Shown here: positions 8,579-16,003 of the stretch, one piece after another
How the letters are laid out: each line of letters starts with the position of its first letter
How positions within the stretch are numbered: the first letter of the stretch is position 1
NCBI GenBank assembly: GCA_947445035.1
Contig: CANFCK010000008.1
Span: 143,972-207,971 of the forward strand
From: Deltaproteobacteria bacterium
GTDB lineage: Bacteria > Myxococcota_A > UBA796 > SXON01
Reading direction: 5' to 3'
Length of the DNA: 64,000 bases
Translations under genes and position numbers: made by a program
The notes under the pieces: generated by a model
What the model was told of the DNA's origin: nothing
Database searches by the model: none
The model's input: the letters and a program-made list of their open reading frames with translations, nothing else

Positions 8579-9760
8579 TCACAGGAACATGTGGAATTGG
8601 GCGGTGGCGGCCGGCGAGGCATCCACGCCTGGGGTGCAGTAAAGCGCGCCGTAGAGCGCGTCCAGGCGCACGTCCATGTGCGGGGCGAAGAACCACAACG
8701 CGGTGACCGTGCCGCGCCCGACTGGGGCGAGCGCGTCGCCGTGCTCGGTGTCGCACCACTCAGCGGTCCCCTTGATGTGCACGCCGCCGACGGGCTCGGT
8801 GTCGACTTGAAGGTAGCCGACGGTCCCCACGTCGAGGGGCCCACCGTCGAATCGCGACGTCATGACATTCGCTTCTGCAAGGAAGCGCACTTTTTCCAGT
8901 GGCGCGTACCGGCCGAAGACGCCGTGCGCCTGCCGGTTGCGGGGCAACGGCAAGTCGACATCCAACGTGGCGGTGGTGAAGAGTGACGAAAGCCCCAGCT
9001 CCAGGTTGTTCGCCGGCGCATACGCCACCAACGCGGAGTACCCTCGCTCCCGGTAATCGTCGGGCGCGATCTGGAAGTTGCCGGCGATGCCCATCACCTC
9101 TGCGCGCCACTTGCCCCTGCCGTAGACCGCGTCGAGGCCAAGCTGCTGATCGTCGTTGGTCGTGGTGCGCGTGGCTGAACGCGCGTAGAGCAGATGCTCC
9201 TCGGTGCGGATGCCGAACGGAAGCGCCAGACGACCGGCCCGCACCATCAGGCCCTTGCTGACGTCGTACCCGAGCCAGTGCTCACGCGAGACCGCGTTGC
9301 CACCGGTGCCGACGTTGCTCGAAATCCACGCCCCATCCGCCCCTTCACTGACGTAGCCGGCGCTTCCGTAGGCGTGGAAGCCGCCCAGCTTGATGTGCGC
9401 GCGCAGGTCGGCCTGCATCACGATGAAACGCAGCATCCACTCTTTGGCCTCGGCATCCACCGGCCGCGGGAAGATCAGGCCGCGAATATCGCCTTGGAGC
9501 TGCAGTTCTTTCGGAAGCGGCACGCCAAACGCGAAGTCCTTGATCGGCCCCGGCTCGTCGCCGTGCTTGCCGTAGGTCGAGCGCATGAATATCTCGGCCT
9601 GCCCTCGACCATATTCGGTGAGCACGCCGCCGCCGGACGGGTCGGCGTGGCACTGGGCGCACGAGGTGTAGCCATGCCCGATCATGAACGGGTAGGCGTA
9701 CGCGGGGCTGGAAAACAAGCTGGCGAGCACGAGGATCGCCACGACGACGACCGACTTCAA
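8579..9760 (-). CDS. Outer-membrane beta-barrel protein with a c-type haem motif
   Basis: 393 residues with a clear signal peptide (MKSVVVVAILVLASLFSSPAYA). A single haem-binding motif CAQCH lies at residues 34-38, followed by about 330 residues of alternating amphipathic strands with aromatic girdle residues (GGFHAYGSAGYVSEG, NLELGLSSLFTTATLDVDL, FGRYAPLEKVRFLAEANV), typical of a porin-like barrel. A porin with a covalently attached haem near its N-terminus would suit electron passage across the outer membrane, but no pathway partner beyond its neighbours is visible. It shares four bases with the upstream yceI-like gene (ATGA) and is followed 7 bases later by the CxxCH protein. Sure about haem motif and export; function is inferred. 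Confidence 0.8.
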   Translation of the reverse strand: MKSVVVVAILVLASLFSSPAYAYPFMIGHGYTSCAQCHADPSGGGVLTEYGRGQAEIFMRSTYGKHGDEPGPIKDFAFGVPLPKELQLQGDIRGLIFPRPVDAEAKEWMLRFIVMQADLRAHIKLGGFHAYGSAGYVSEGADGAWISSNVGTGGNAVSREHWLGYDVSKGLMVRAGRLALPFGIRTEEHLLYARSATRTTTNDDQQLGLDAVYGRGKWRAEVMGIAGNFQIAPDDYRERGYSALVAYAPANNLELGLSSLFTTATLDVDLPLPRNRQAHGVFGRYAPLEKVRFLAEANVMTSRFDGGPLDVGTVGYLQVDTEPVGGVHIKGTAEWCDTEHGDALAPVGRGTVTALWFFAPHMDVRLDALYGALYCTPGVDASPAATAQFHMFL

Positions 9761-10326
9761 GGCGCGTCTACCAAGTACACGACCGCGGACGCCTGCTGCA
9801 GCGCATCAACAGAGATGCCGAGGTAGTTCGGCACCGCGATGCCGTGGTCGGTGGTGTTGTAGGTGAACGACGCCTTGGCCTTCCAGCCTTGCTTGGTCTT
9901 GCTGACGTCGTATTTGACCTTGACCGCCTTGGTGGCCCCGTGCGCGGTGAAGTCGGCGTCGAGCGTGCCCTCGGCGTGCTTCCCCAGCTCCGTCGGCCAC
10001 GCAATGTTGGCCTTGGCGAGGGCGAGCGTGGCGTTGGGGTAGGTGCCCACCTGCAGGAACTTGTCGCGCATGTGTTCGTCGCGCAGGTCGATGCCGGTCT
10101 TGATGTTGGAGAGCGGCACGGTGAACGTCAGGGTGGTGCCGTCGTCAGTGACGGTGCAGTCGTTGGTGCGGGCGTCAATGTCGAGCGCGCCGGGCTCGCC
10201 GTTGGCCTTGAAGCGGATGTCGGGTTTGGCCACGCCGCTCTCCACGCGAAGGCCCGCGAGCGCGGCGCTGGGAGCGAGGAGGATGGCGGCGAGGAGGAGG
10301 TGACCGAGGGTCGGGCGCATGGGCAT
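9757..10326 (-). CDS. YceI-family periplasmic lipocalin-like protein
   Basis: 189 residues: a signal peptide (LGHLLLAAILLAPSAALA) followed by the YceI fold, a lipocalin-like barrel that binds isoprenoid or amphiphilic ligands. Matching features are the FTVPLSNIKTGIDLRDEHMRDKFL segment (the family's conserved R-D-HM-D/F-L motif) and the C-terminal SFTYNTTDHGIAVP. It is the first gene of a three-gene operon with the haem-porin and the CxxCH protein, overlapping the porin start by four bases. YceI proteins are often found beside cytochrome genes, where quinone or polyisoprenoid handling has been proposed. Which ligand this copy binds cannot be read from the sequence. Confidence 0.9.
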   Translation of the reverse strand: MPMRPTLGHLLLAAILLAPSAALAGLRVESGVAKPDIRFKANGEPGALDIDARTNDCTVTDDGTTLTFTVPLSNIKTGIDLRDEHMRDKFLQVGTYPNATLALAKANIAWPTELGKHAEGTLDADFTAHGATKAVKVKYDVSKTKQGWKAKASFTYNTTDHGIAVPNYLGISVDALQQASAVVYLVDAP

Positions 10327-10357
10327 GGTCCTTGAACGCGCCTATCGTACCACTGTT

Positions 10358-10945
10358 TCACCGGCCGCAGCGAAACCCGATGAACACCCCGCTCTGATTC
10401 GCGTTGACCTGGTCGCTGGTGCCGCCGTCGTCGCGCCGCCACCGCGCAGCGCCTCCTTCTTGCCGGTACTCCATCCACGGCTGGCTCGCCGACTCCTTCC
10501 ACGACAACGGCTCGGCCTCCAACGCGGCCAGCCCGCGGCGACCGCGGCGTCTTTCTGCCAGTCGGGGTGGGTTCCGAGCCACTTTGCCAGCTGGGCGTTG
10601 GTGACGGGGGCGCCCGATGTAGCCGGGGCCACCGCGATCACCGCTTCTGGTGCGGGAACGACCGCGATGACCGCCTCGGGCACCGATGGCGACTCGGGTG
10701 TCTTGGTTTTTGAGGCCGTCCTCGGGGGCAGACGTCCGACCTCGACATCCGGAGCGCGCTGGGCGACCGGCTCCGGAACCACGACAGCGACGGGCTCGAC
10801 GACCGCGGGGGGAGTCAACCACCACGCCCCGACGGCCAACACGCCCAGGCCGGTCAGGAGCGCTACCCCCGCGACCGCGGCCACCACCAGCCCGTACCGG
10901 GCCCACGGGACGGGCGCGACCGGTACGGCATCCGCCTCGGCCGTC
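10358..10945 (-). pseudogene. Broken membrane protein ending in an FGE/SUMF1-like remnant
   Basis: On the minus strand a protein-like frame begins abruptly just inside a TAA near 10968 (PDSTAEADAVPVAPVPWARYG), enters one membrane helix (VAGVALLTGLGVLAVGAWW), a Pro/Val linker, then PVTNAQLAKWLGTHPDWQKD. Near 10540 coding potential switches frame and continues as LAALEAEPLSWKESA up to SGVFIGFRCGR and a stop at 10358. PVTNAQ and GFRC are the beginning and end of formylglycine-generating-enzyme-type domains, but the roughly 150 residues normally between are missing. The layout resembles the C-terminal half of a Ser/Thr kinase carrying such a domain; the kinase part is absent. I read it as a decayed gene with a frameshift, truncated at the junction near 10950. 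Confidence 0.5.
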
Positions 10946-10948
10946 GAG

Positions 10949-11056
10949 TCTGGCGCGCAGGGTTACGGCACCTCTCGCCCGGTCGGCAAAAACGACACCG
11001 AGGCCGGCCGCGCCCGCAACCGGCGGGTACAGTTCGAAATCCTCCCGCCCACCTGA
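10949..11056 (+). pseudogene. C-terminal scrap of an OmpA-family domain
   Basis: The last 36 codons of a plus-strand frame read as the end of an OmpA peptidoglycan-binding domain: QGYGTSRPVGKNDTEAG followed by RARNRRVQFEIL. This matches the family pattern G.G...P...N.T..GRA.NRRV.F. Everything upstream in the same frame is only the complement of the opposite-strand gene, so the rest of the OmpA domain is gone. The break falls within a few bases of the point where the minus-strand remnant also loses its start, so one rearrangement probably destroyed both genes. The stop at 11054-11056 is immediately followed by the lipoprotein gene, which was probably downstream in the same operon. Confidence 0.65.
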
Positions 11057-11068
11057 TTGGAGCCCTCC

Positions 11069-11482
11069 TTGCGCCTCGCCATCGTCCTGTGCCCCCTCTG
11101 TCTGTCCGCCTGCACCCCACTCGTCGGGGAATGGGAAGGCGACGCGAGCTGTGGCGACATCGACCAGCACATCGACTTTGAGCTGGAGTGGGACAACGAT
11201 CACTACGAGGGCAGCGGCCTGCTCACCTACGACGGCTCGGCGGGCGGGTTTGACGCCCAGCTCACCGTGGAGTTTGACGTCGAGGTCGACCCGGAGATCG
11301 ACAACGACGGCGACCTCGACGTCTCCGCGGAGGGCACGAAGTGCCACTACCTGCTCGGGGGCGCCGACATCGAGTACGAGTGTACCGGGGCGCTGGATCC
11401 CGCCGCGGTCTTCACCTGGGATCGGGCCGACACCATCGATATCTCCGGGTCGTGCGAAGGGGAGTTGGAGCGGGAGGAGTAG
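11069..11482 (+). CDS. Small acidic lipoprotein
   Basis: 137 residues from TTG 11069, chosen over TTG 11057 because a GGAG at 11059-11062 sits 6 bases before it. A lipoprotein signal (LRLAIVLCPLCLSAC) has the lipobox LSAC, so the mature protein begins with an acylated Cys, followed by TPLVGEWEG. The rest is strongly acidic with alternating strands (YEGSGLLTYDGS, AQLTVEFDVEVD) and two further Cys pairs. It resembles small calycin-like or lipid-binding lipoproteins in pattern, but no named family is recognised. It follows the OmpA scrap directly, suggesting an original envelope operon. Confidence 0.75.
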   Translation: MRLAIVLCPLCLSACTPLVGEWEGDASCGDIDQHIDFELEWDNDHYEGSGLLTYDGSAGGFDAQLTVEFDVEVDPEIDNDGDLDVSAEGTKCHYLLGGADIEYECTGALDPAAVFTWDRADTIDISGSCEGELEREE

Positions 11483-11491
11483 GGTACACAC

Positions 11492-11524
11492 AGCCGGAGG
11501 GGGGGGCACCCCCCCGCTTCGGCT
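11492..11524 (+). terminator. G/C hairpin after the lipoprotein gene
   Basis: Ten bases after the stop lies an inverted repeat: AGCCG, GA, eight G, CA, seven C, GCTT, CGGCT. It can fold into a stem of 7 G:C pairs extended by AGCCG/CGGCT over a small internal loop. No T-run follows, as is common for hairpins in very GC-rich genomes, so this is a possible transcript end rather than a textbook intrinsic terminator. Confidence 0.4.
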
Positions 11525-11612
11525 CCCGCTCGTTCAGGCGGCATCCGGCACCCTGGCGGCGCCGGCAATCGCCCGGCTCGGCCCCGCCCATGCATCGTGA
11601 TAGCGCGCCGCC

Positions 11613-12563
11613 ATGCCCCTCCCCAGCACTCCCGGCACCTGGTCCCTGGTCACCTTCACCTCCGATGCCGCGGCCATCGCCGCCTTGGGAGAGCTCCAGT
11701 CTCGCCATCCGACGTTCCGCTACGTCGCGATCGTGCCGACCGCGATCGACGCGCCGACCGGCGTGGTGGTGCTCGTCGATGTCGGCGGGCGCCTCGCCGA
11801 CCAGTTGGCCGTCCGTACGACGCACACCTACGTCGTCGACGGGCGCGGCACCATCAGCCACCAGTGGCACGGCGTTCCCGAGGCCGAGGCGGTTGCGGTC
11901 TACTCGGAGCGTCCGGCGATGCCGAGCGGCGCGCCCTCGTGGCTTTTCCCGGTGCTCGCCGCCGCGGTGCTCATGGTGGGCATCGGGGCCTGGGCCACGA
12001 CGCGCACGCCGAGCACGCACGCCCCTCCGGCGCTGATCAAGCCCATCGCCGAGGCGGCGGGTGCCCCTGCCGCTGACGTGGATGAGGGTGGGGACGAGGA
12101 CGGCGAGGACGAAGCAGGCGGGCCTCCCGGGGGCAACGGCGCGGGCAAGCGCGGCGGGCGCGGCAACAAGGTCGGCGACTGGGTCATCCGCCCGCCCAAG
12201 GCCGCGGCCGAGTCGGCCACGCTGGATGGAGACACGCTGATCCTCACGGCGTCCGCCGACGCAACCCGCTCCGCGTGCAAGGGTCCGATCGAGTTGACGG
12301 GCCCGACCACGGTCGAGGCCGAGTGGAAGCTGGACGGCATCACGGGGGGTGTGGCCAAGCTGGTCGCCCGGCAGGCCGATGCCAATGGCAAGGCGATTCG
12401 CGGGCCGACCGGCCGGGCCATGGTGGCGCGCGGCAAGGGCACCGGCCAGTGGAAAGCGGTGACCGCGACCGTGACCCCCGGCGACGGTGCGGGCAAGTTG
12501 TTCGTCTGCTTGGAACTCGACAAGGGCGCCGGGACCGCATCGATCAGGGGTGTGCGTCCGTAA
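11613..12563 (+). CDS. Single-pass membrane protein of unknown function
   Basis: 316 residues. Residues 1-110 form a soluble alpha/beta-looking domain (WSLVTFTSDAAAIAALGEL, VVVLVDVGGRLADQL). One membrane helix follows at about 110-130 (PSWLFPVLAAAVLMVGIGAW). Next comes an acidic Asp/Glu/Gly linker and a C-terminal beta-rich domain of about 125 residues (SATLDGDTLILTASA, TVEAEWKLDGITGGVAKLV, AGKLFVCLELDKGAGTASI) that resembles a jelly-roll or carbohydrate-binding module. No family is recognised with confidence. Its end overlaps the end of the convergent aminotransferase gene by 20 bases. Confidence 0.75.
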   Translation: MPLPSTPGTWSLVTFTSDAAAIAALGELQSRHPTFRYVAIVPTAIDAPTGVVVLVDVGGRLADQLAVRTTHTYVVDGRGTISHQWHGVPEAEAVAVYSERPAMPSGAPSWLFPVLAAAVLMVGIGAWATTRTPSTHAPPALIKPIAEAAGAPAADVDEGGDEDGEDEAGGPPGGNGAGKRGGRGNKVGDWVIRPPKAAAESATLDGDTLILTASADATRSACKGPIELTGPTTVEAEWKLDGITGGVAKLVARQADANGKAIRGPTGRAMVARGKGTGQWKAVTATVTPGDGAGKLFVCLELDKGAGTASIRGVRP

Positions 12564-13854
12564 TTGCCAGGCCGGCGTCCAAGATGGCGAAGGCGTCGTC
12601 GATCTGCGCTTCGGTGATGCACAGCGGCGGGTTGCACATCACCCCGTCCCACCGGACCAGCGTGACCAGCCCGTGCTCGATCAGGAACCGGTTGAGCTTC
12701 GCCATCACCGGGTGGTTGTCGGGGTAGTGCGCGATGGGTTGGCCGGCCTTGTCTTGGATTTCCAGGATTCCGAACAGGCCAAAACAACGTGAACGGCGCA
12801 CGGAAGGGTGTTTGACTCTCATTCGCTCCATGTGTGCCCGCATCACCGGCTCCATGCGGGCGGCGTTGTCGATCATCCCTTCGCCGATGAGCACGTCGAT
12901 GGCGGCCAGCGCGCACGCAAGCAAGGTGGGGTGGGCATTATAGGTGAGCCCGCCCCAAAAGACGTTGTCGCGGAAATGCGCGGCGATGGGGTCGGACACC
13001 GCCATCGCCCCGAGTGGCAGATACGAGCTGGTGAGCCCCTTGGCCATGGTGAGGATGTCCGGAACGATGCCGCCGTGCTGAAACGCGAAGAGCTTTCCAG
13101 TGCGCCCCCACCCACACATCACCTCGTCACAGATGAGGAGGATGCCATATTTGTCGAGAAGGGCCCGCAGGCCCTGGAGCCACCCGCGGGGCGGCATGAG
13201 AATTCCATTGGTTCCGGTGACGGTCTCGATGATCATCGCCGCGATGGTGGTCGGGCCCTCGGCCCGGATGGTCTCCTCCAGGTACCGGAGGTGGTTCCGG
13301 GTGATTTCGTCCTCGTCGTCCCCGAACGAATAGTCATAGGGCCAGGGGTCCATCACCCGGACGAAACCCGGCGCGCCCGGCTCGTTGTACCAGCGACGAT
13401 TGTCGCCCGTCGCTTGGAGCGTAAGGTTGGTGCTGCCATGGTAGCTGCGGTATCGCGACAGTATCTTCGTTCGACCAGAATACAGCCGCGCCGCACGTAT
13501 GGCATTTTCGTTGGCCTCGGCGCCGCCGAGGGTGAAGAAGAAGGTGTTGAGGTTGCCCGGCACCAGCTCGGCCAGACGGCGGCCGATCCGCGCACGGATC
13601 TCGGTCGCCGCGCCGGGGTAGGCGAACGCGAGCGTCTGCATCTGTTCGGCGACGGCCGCGAGCACCTTGGGGTGCCCGTGCCCGATGTTCACCGACATCA
13701 GGCCGCTGTTCCAGTCGATGTAGCGCTTGCCATCGACGTCCCAGAGGTAGATGCCATCGGCGCGGGCGATGGCCAGCGGCTCGACCTTGCCGGTGGCCGA
13801 CCACGAGTAGAGGGTGGTTTCCAGGCAGGCGGAGACGATTTCATCGCGGGTCAT
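12544..13854 (-). CDS. Class III PLP-dependent aminotransferase
   Basis: 436 residues from ATG 13854; an in-frame ATG 33 bases upstream would add only a basic leader. Class III signatures are clear: the N-terminal VDGKRYIDWNSGLMSVNIGHGHP, the FFFTLGGAEANENAI helix, the PLP-phosphate and aspartate motif LLICDEVMCGWGRTG and the Schiff-base lysine in TMAKGLTSS (Lys272 in this numbering). It resembles the taurine-pyruvate, omega-amino acid and adenosylmethionine-8-amino-7-oxononanoate group. A substrate cannot be fixed from sequence; the conserved features favour an omega-amino acid or amine donor. It is divergent from the EamA transporter gene, 44 bases away, so the two might handle the same metabolite; this is inference. 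Confidence 0.92.
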   Translation of the reverse strand: MTRDEIVSACLETTLYSWSATGKVEPLAIARADGIYLWDVDGKRYIDWNSGLMSVNIGHGHPKVLAAVAEQMQTLAFAYPGAATEIRARIGRRLAELVPGNLNTFFFTLGGAEANENAIRAARLYSGRTKILSRYRSYHGSTNLTLQATGDNRRWYNEPGAPGFVRVMDPWPYDYSFGDDEDEITRNHLRYLEETIRAEGPTTIAAMIIETVTGTNGILMPPRGWLQGLRALLDKYGILLICDEVMCGWGRTGKLFAFQHGGIVPDILTMAKGLTSSYLPLGAMAVSDPIAAHFRDNVFWGGLTYNAHPTLLACALAAIDVLIGEGMIDNAARMEPVMRAHMERMRVKHPSVRRSRCFGLFGILEIQDKAGQPIAHYPDNHPVMAKLNRFLIEHGLVTLVRWDGVMCNPPLCITEAQIDDAFAILDAGLAITDAHP

Positions 13855-13898
13855 GCGTGCGAGCTTATCGCGCCGCCGCGCCGCCATAGAGCCGCGCC

Positions 13899-14741
13899 GT
13901 GCCGCTGTTCGCGCTCGCGCTGGTCCTCGTCGCTGCGTGTACCCACGCGACCTGGAACCTGTACGCGAAGCGCGCGGCCGCCTCTCGGCATTTCGTGTGG
14001 GCGTATTCGGCGATCGCGGTCATGATCTGGGCGCCCGGCTTGTTTTTCGTCGGGCTGCCGACGCCCAGCTGGTGGGTGCTCGGGGTGCTCCTGGGAACGG
14101 GAGTGCTCCATGCGGGCTACTCGCTGGCGTTGCAAAGGGCGTATGCCTTGGCGGACCTGTCGGTCGTCTACCCCGTGGTGCGCGGGACGGGCCCGCTCCT
14201 GGCGTTTGTCGGCGCGGCAGTTTTCTTGGGCGAGCGGCCGTCACGATTGGCGGCTGGCGGCGCGTCGCTGGTGGTGCTGGGCGTGTTCTTGCTGTCGGGT
14301 GGGCGCACCAACCGCAGCGGCATTCTCGTCGGTGTCGCGACGGGCGCCCTGGTGGCTTCGTACACGTTGTGGGACGGCTGGGCGGTGAAGTCGCTTTTGG
14401 TTGCGCCGCTCCTCGTCGATTGGGCGGGCAACGCGTTCCGGGTCGTCGTGCTGGCGCCCCGCAGCTGGCGGGAACGCTCTACGCTCCGTGCCGAACTGGT
14501 CCGGTACCGCTGGGAGATGCTCGCCGTCGCGGTCCTGGGCCCCCTCGGCTACATCCTGGTGCTCACCGCGATGCAACTGGCGCCGATCGGGCACGTCGCC
14601 CCAGCCCGCGAGCTGTCGATGTTGGTGGCGGCGTGGCTCGGCGGTCGCGTGCTTGGCGAAGGCGACAACGGGAGGCGGATCGGCGCTTCGGCGCTGATCG
14701 TGGTGGGGGTGGTGACGTTGGCGAGCGCCCCGGTGACGTAG
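13899..14741 (+). CDS. EamA/DMT-family transporter
   Basis: 280 residues, with about ten hydrophobic segments arranged as two EamA halves. The start HATWNLYAKRAA is the typical first EamA helix (A.TWN...K), the first half ends with LGERPSRLAAGGASLVVLGVFLL, and the second half ends with LGGRVLGEGDNGRRIGASALIVVGVVTL. The family exports or imports small metabolites such as amino acids, nucleotide sugars or polyamines, usually driven by proton exchange. The start is GTG (MPLFALALVLVAACTHATWN). It is divergent from a class III aminotransferase. Confidence 0.9.
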   Translation: MPLFALALVLVAACTHATWNLYAKRAAASRHFVWAYSAIAVMIWAPGLFFVGLPTPSWWVLGVLLGTGVLHAGYSLALQRAYALADLSVVYPVVRGTGPLLAFVGAAVFLGERPSRLAAGGASLVVLGVFLLSGGRTNRSGILVGVATGALVASYTLWDGWAVKSLLVAPLLVDWAGNAFRVVVLAPRSWRERSTLRAELVRYRWEMLAVAVLGPLGYILVLTAMQLAPIGHVAPARELSMLVAAWLGGRVLGEGDNGRRIGASALIVVGVVTLASAPVT

Positions 14742-14851
14742 CGGCGCCGCGATGCGCCGCGACCGATTTCGACCCGCCCGCCGCCAGCGTGAAGCGCATC
14801 GCCCCCAAGTGCTTGCCGGTGATTAGACTCCGCCACCCCCAAGAGAGTCCC

Positions 14852-15922
14852 ATGCCCGAGACCACCCTCCCCGACCAGGCCAACGCCCTCCACGACCGCT
14901 ACCGCCGCGCTTTTGCGGGGCGTGCGCGGGTCACCAGGGACCTGGCGGCGCTCGACGGCCTGATCGCCGATACCGAAGCGCTTTTGCCCGCCCTCACCCA
15001 GTCGACGAGCCTTCGCGGTGAGGTCGACGAGCGCTTGGCCACCTACCGCAAGGAGCGTGAGACGATCGCGACGATTCAGGCGGGCGGTGACGATGCGCGC
15101 ACGGCTTGGCGCCATGTCGAGTGGACTGAGGCGAACTTGAACCGTTACCGCCGCGAGTTCGGCGGCCAGAACCGCAGCACCCGCGACCTGGGCCTGCTCC
15201 AGGAGCTGGCCGCGGAGGAGACCCGCGCCCTCGCCGCCGTCGGCCCCCTGGCCAAGAAGCTGGGCGAGTCGAACCTGAGCACGCGGGTCGACGAGGTCCG
15301 CAAGAACGCCGCGCTCTACACCGAGGAGGTCGGTCGCATCCAGAAGGCGCGCGCCGAGCTCCGCCCGGCCGATCGGGTCGCGACACTGGCGACGCTGGCC
15401 AACCGGCAGTTCGGGTTGTACCGCACCCACTTCGAAGGCAAGCCGCGTGCTTCGCGGCGGGCGGGCTTGTTGGAGCGGATACTCGGCAACCTCACTGCCA
15501 TCCACCAGGACATGGTCGCGACGCGCGATGCGGGCGTCACCGCTCCTGGGCACGCCGAGAACATCGCCAAGGTGGCGGCCCGCATCCAGCACCATCGCGA
15601 CGAGGTGGCGAAGGTCAAAGAAGCCGCCGTGAACACGCCCAGCAGCAAGCTCGCGCCGATGCTCGGGGACGACGCCAACGCCTGGATTGCCCGCTACCGC
15701 GCCGAGTTCGCCGGGAAGCCGCGCCAGGGTCGCAACCTGGCCGCCCTCGCCGAGATTTGCGATGGGCTGCACGAGGTCGGCCGGACGATGCGTGACGTGG
15801 GCGGTAACGATCCCGGGAACGAGAAGAACCTCGCCGTGGTGATGGAGCACCTGAAGATCGCCGAGCGCGAGTACGGGGCGATCCGGACCGCCAGCCGGCC
15901 TGCGAAGACGCCGGCTTCTTGA
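14852..15922 (+). CDS. Four-repeat helical protein of unknown family
   Basis: 356 residues from ATG 14852; longer in-frame reading upstream is only the complement or another frame of neighbours. The protein is rich in Ala, Arg and Glu and almost all helical. It consists of four divergent units each beginning with a Tyr-Arg motif: RYRRAFAGRARVTRDLAALD at residue 16, RYRREFGGQNRSTRDLGLLQ at 98, LYRTHFEGKPRASRRAGLLE at 189 and RYRAEFAGKPRQGRNLAALA at 281. Spacing is 82, 91 and 92 residues. Consensus: a Tyr-Arg, then F.G(K/Q).R..R.L..L. No signal peptide or membrane segment, so probably cytoplasmic. I know no family with this consensus. Its 3' end converges on the PKS gene 81 bases away. Confidence 0.8.
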   Translation: MPETTLPDQANALHDRYRRAFAGRARVTRDLAALDGLIADTEALLPALTQSTSLRGEVDERLATYRKERETIATIQAGGDDARTAWRHVEWTEANLNRYRREFGGQNRSTRDLGLLQELAAEETRALAAVGPLAKKLGESNLSTRVDEVRKNAALYTEEVGRIQKARAELRPADRVATLATLANRQFGLYRTHFEGKPRASRRAGLLERILGNLTAIHQDMVATRDAGVTAPGHAENIAKVAARIQHHRDEVAKVKEAAVNTPSSKLAPMLGDDANAWIARYRAEFAGKPRQGRNLAALAEICDGLHEVGRTMRDVGGNDPGNEKNLAVVMEHLKIAEREYGAIRTASRPAKTPAS

Positions 15923-16003
15923 GTTGACGGGGCGGCGGGGTCCCTGACCCGTTCCGTAAGGCCACTCTGGCGGTGGTGCTGGGGGGGGCAGGGGCCCCCG
16001 TCC

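Noticed and set aside
13814..14851. Long plus-strand open frame upstream of the four-repeat protein
   Set aside because: It is a different frame of the EamA transporter gene and an Arg/Gly-rich shadow; the real protein starts at ATG 14852.
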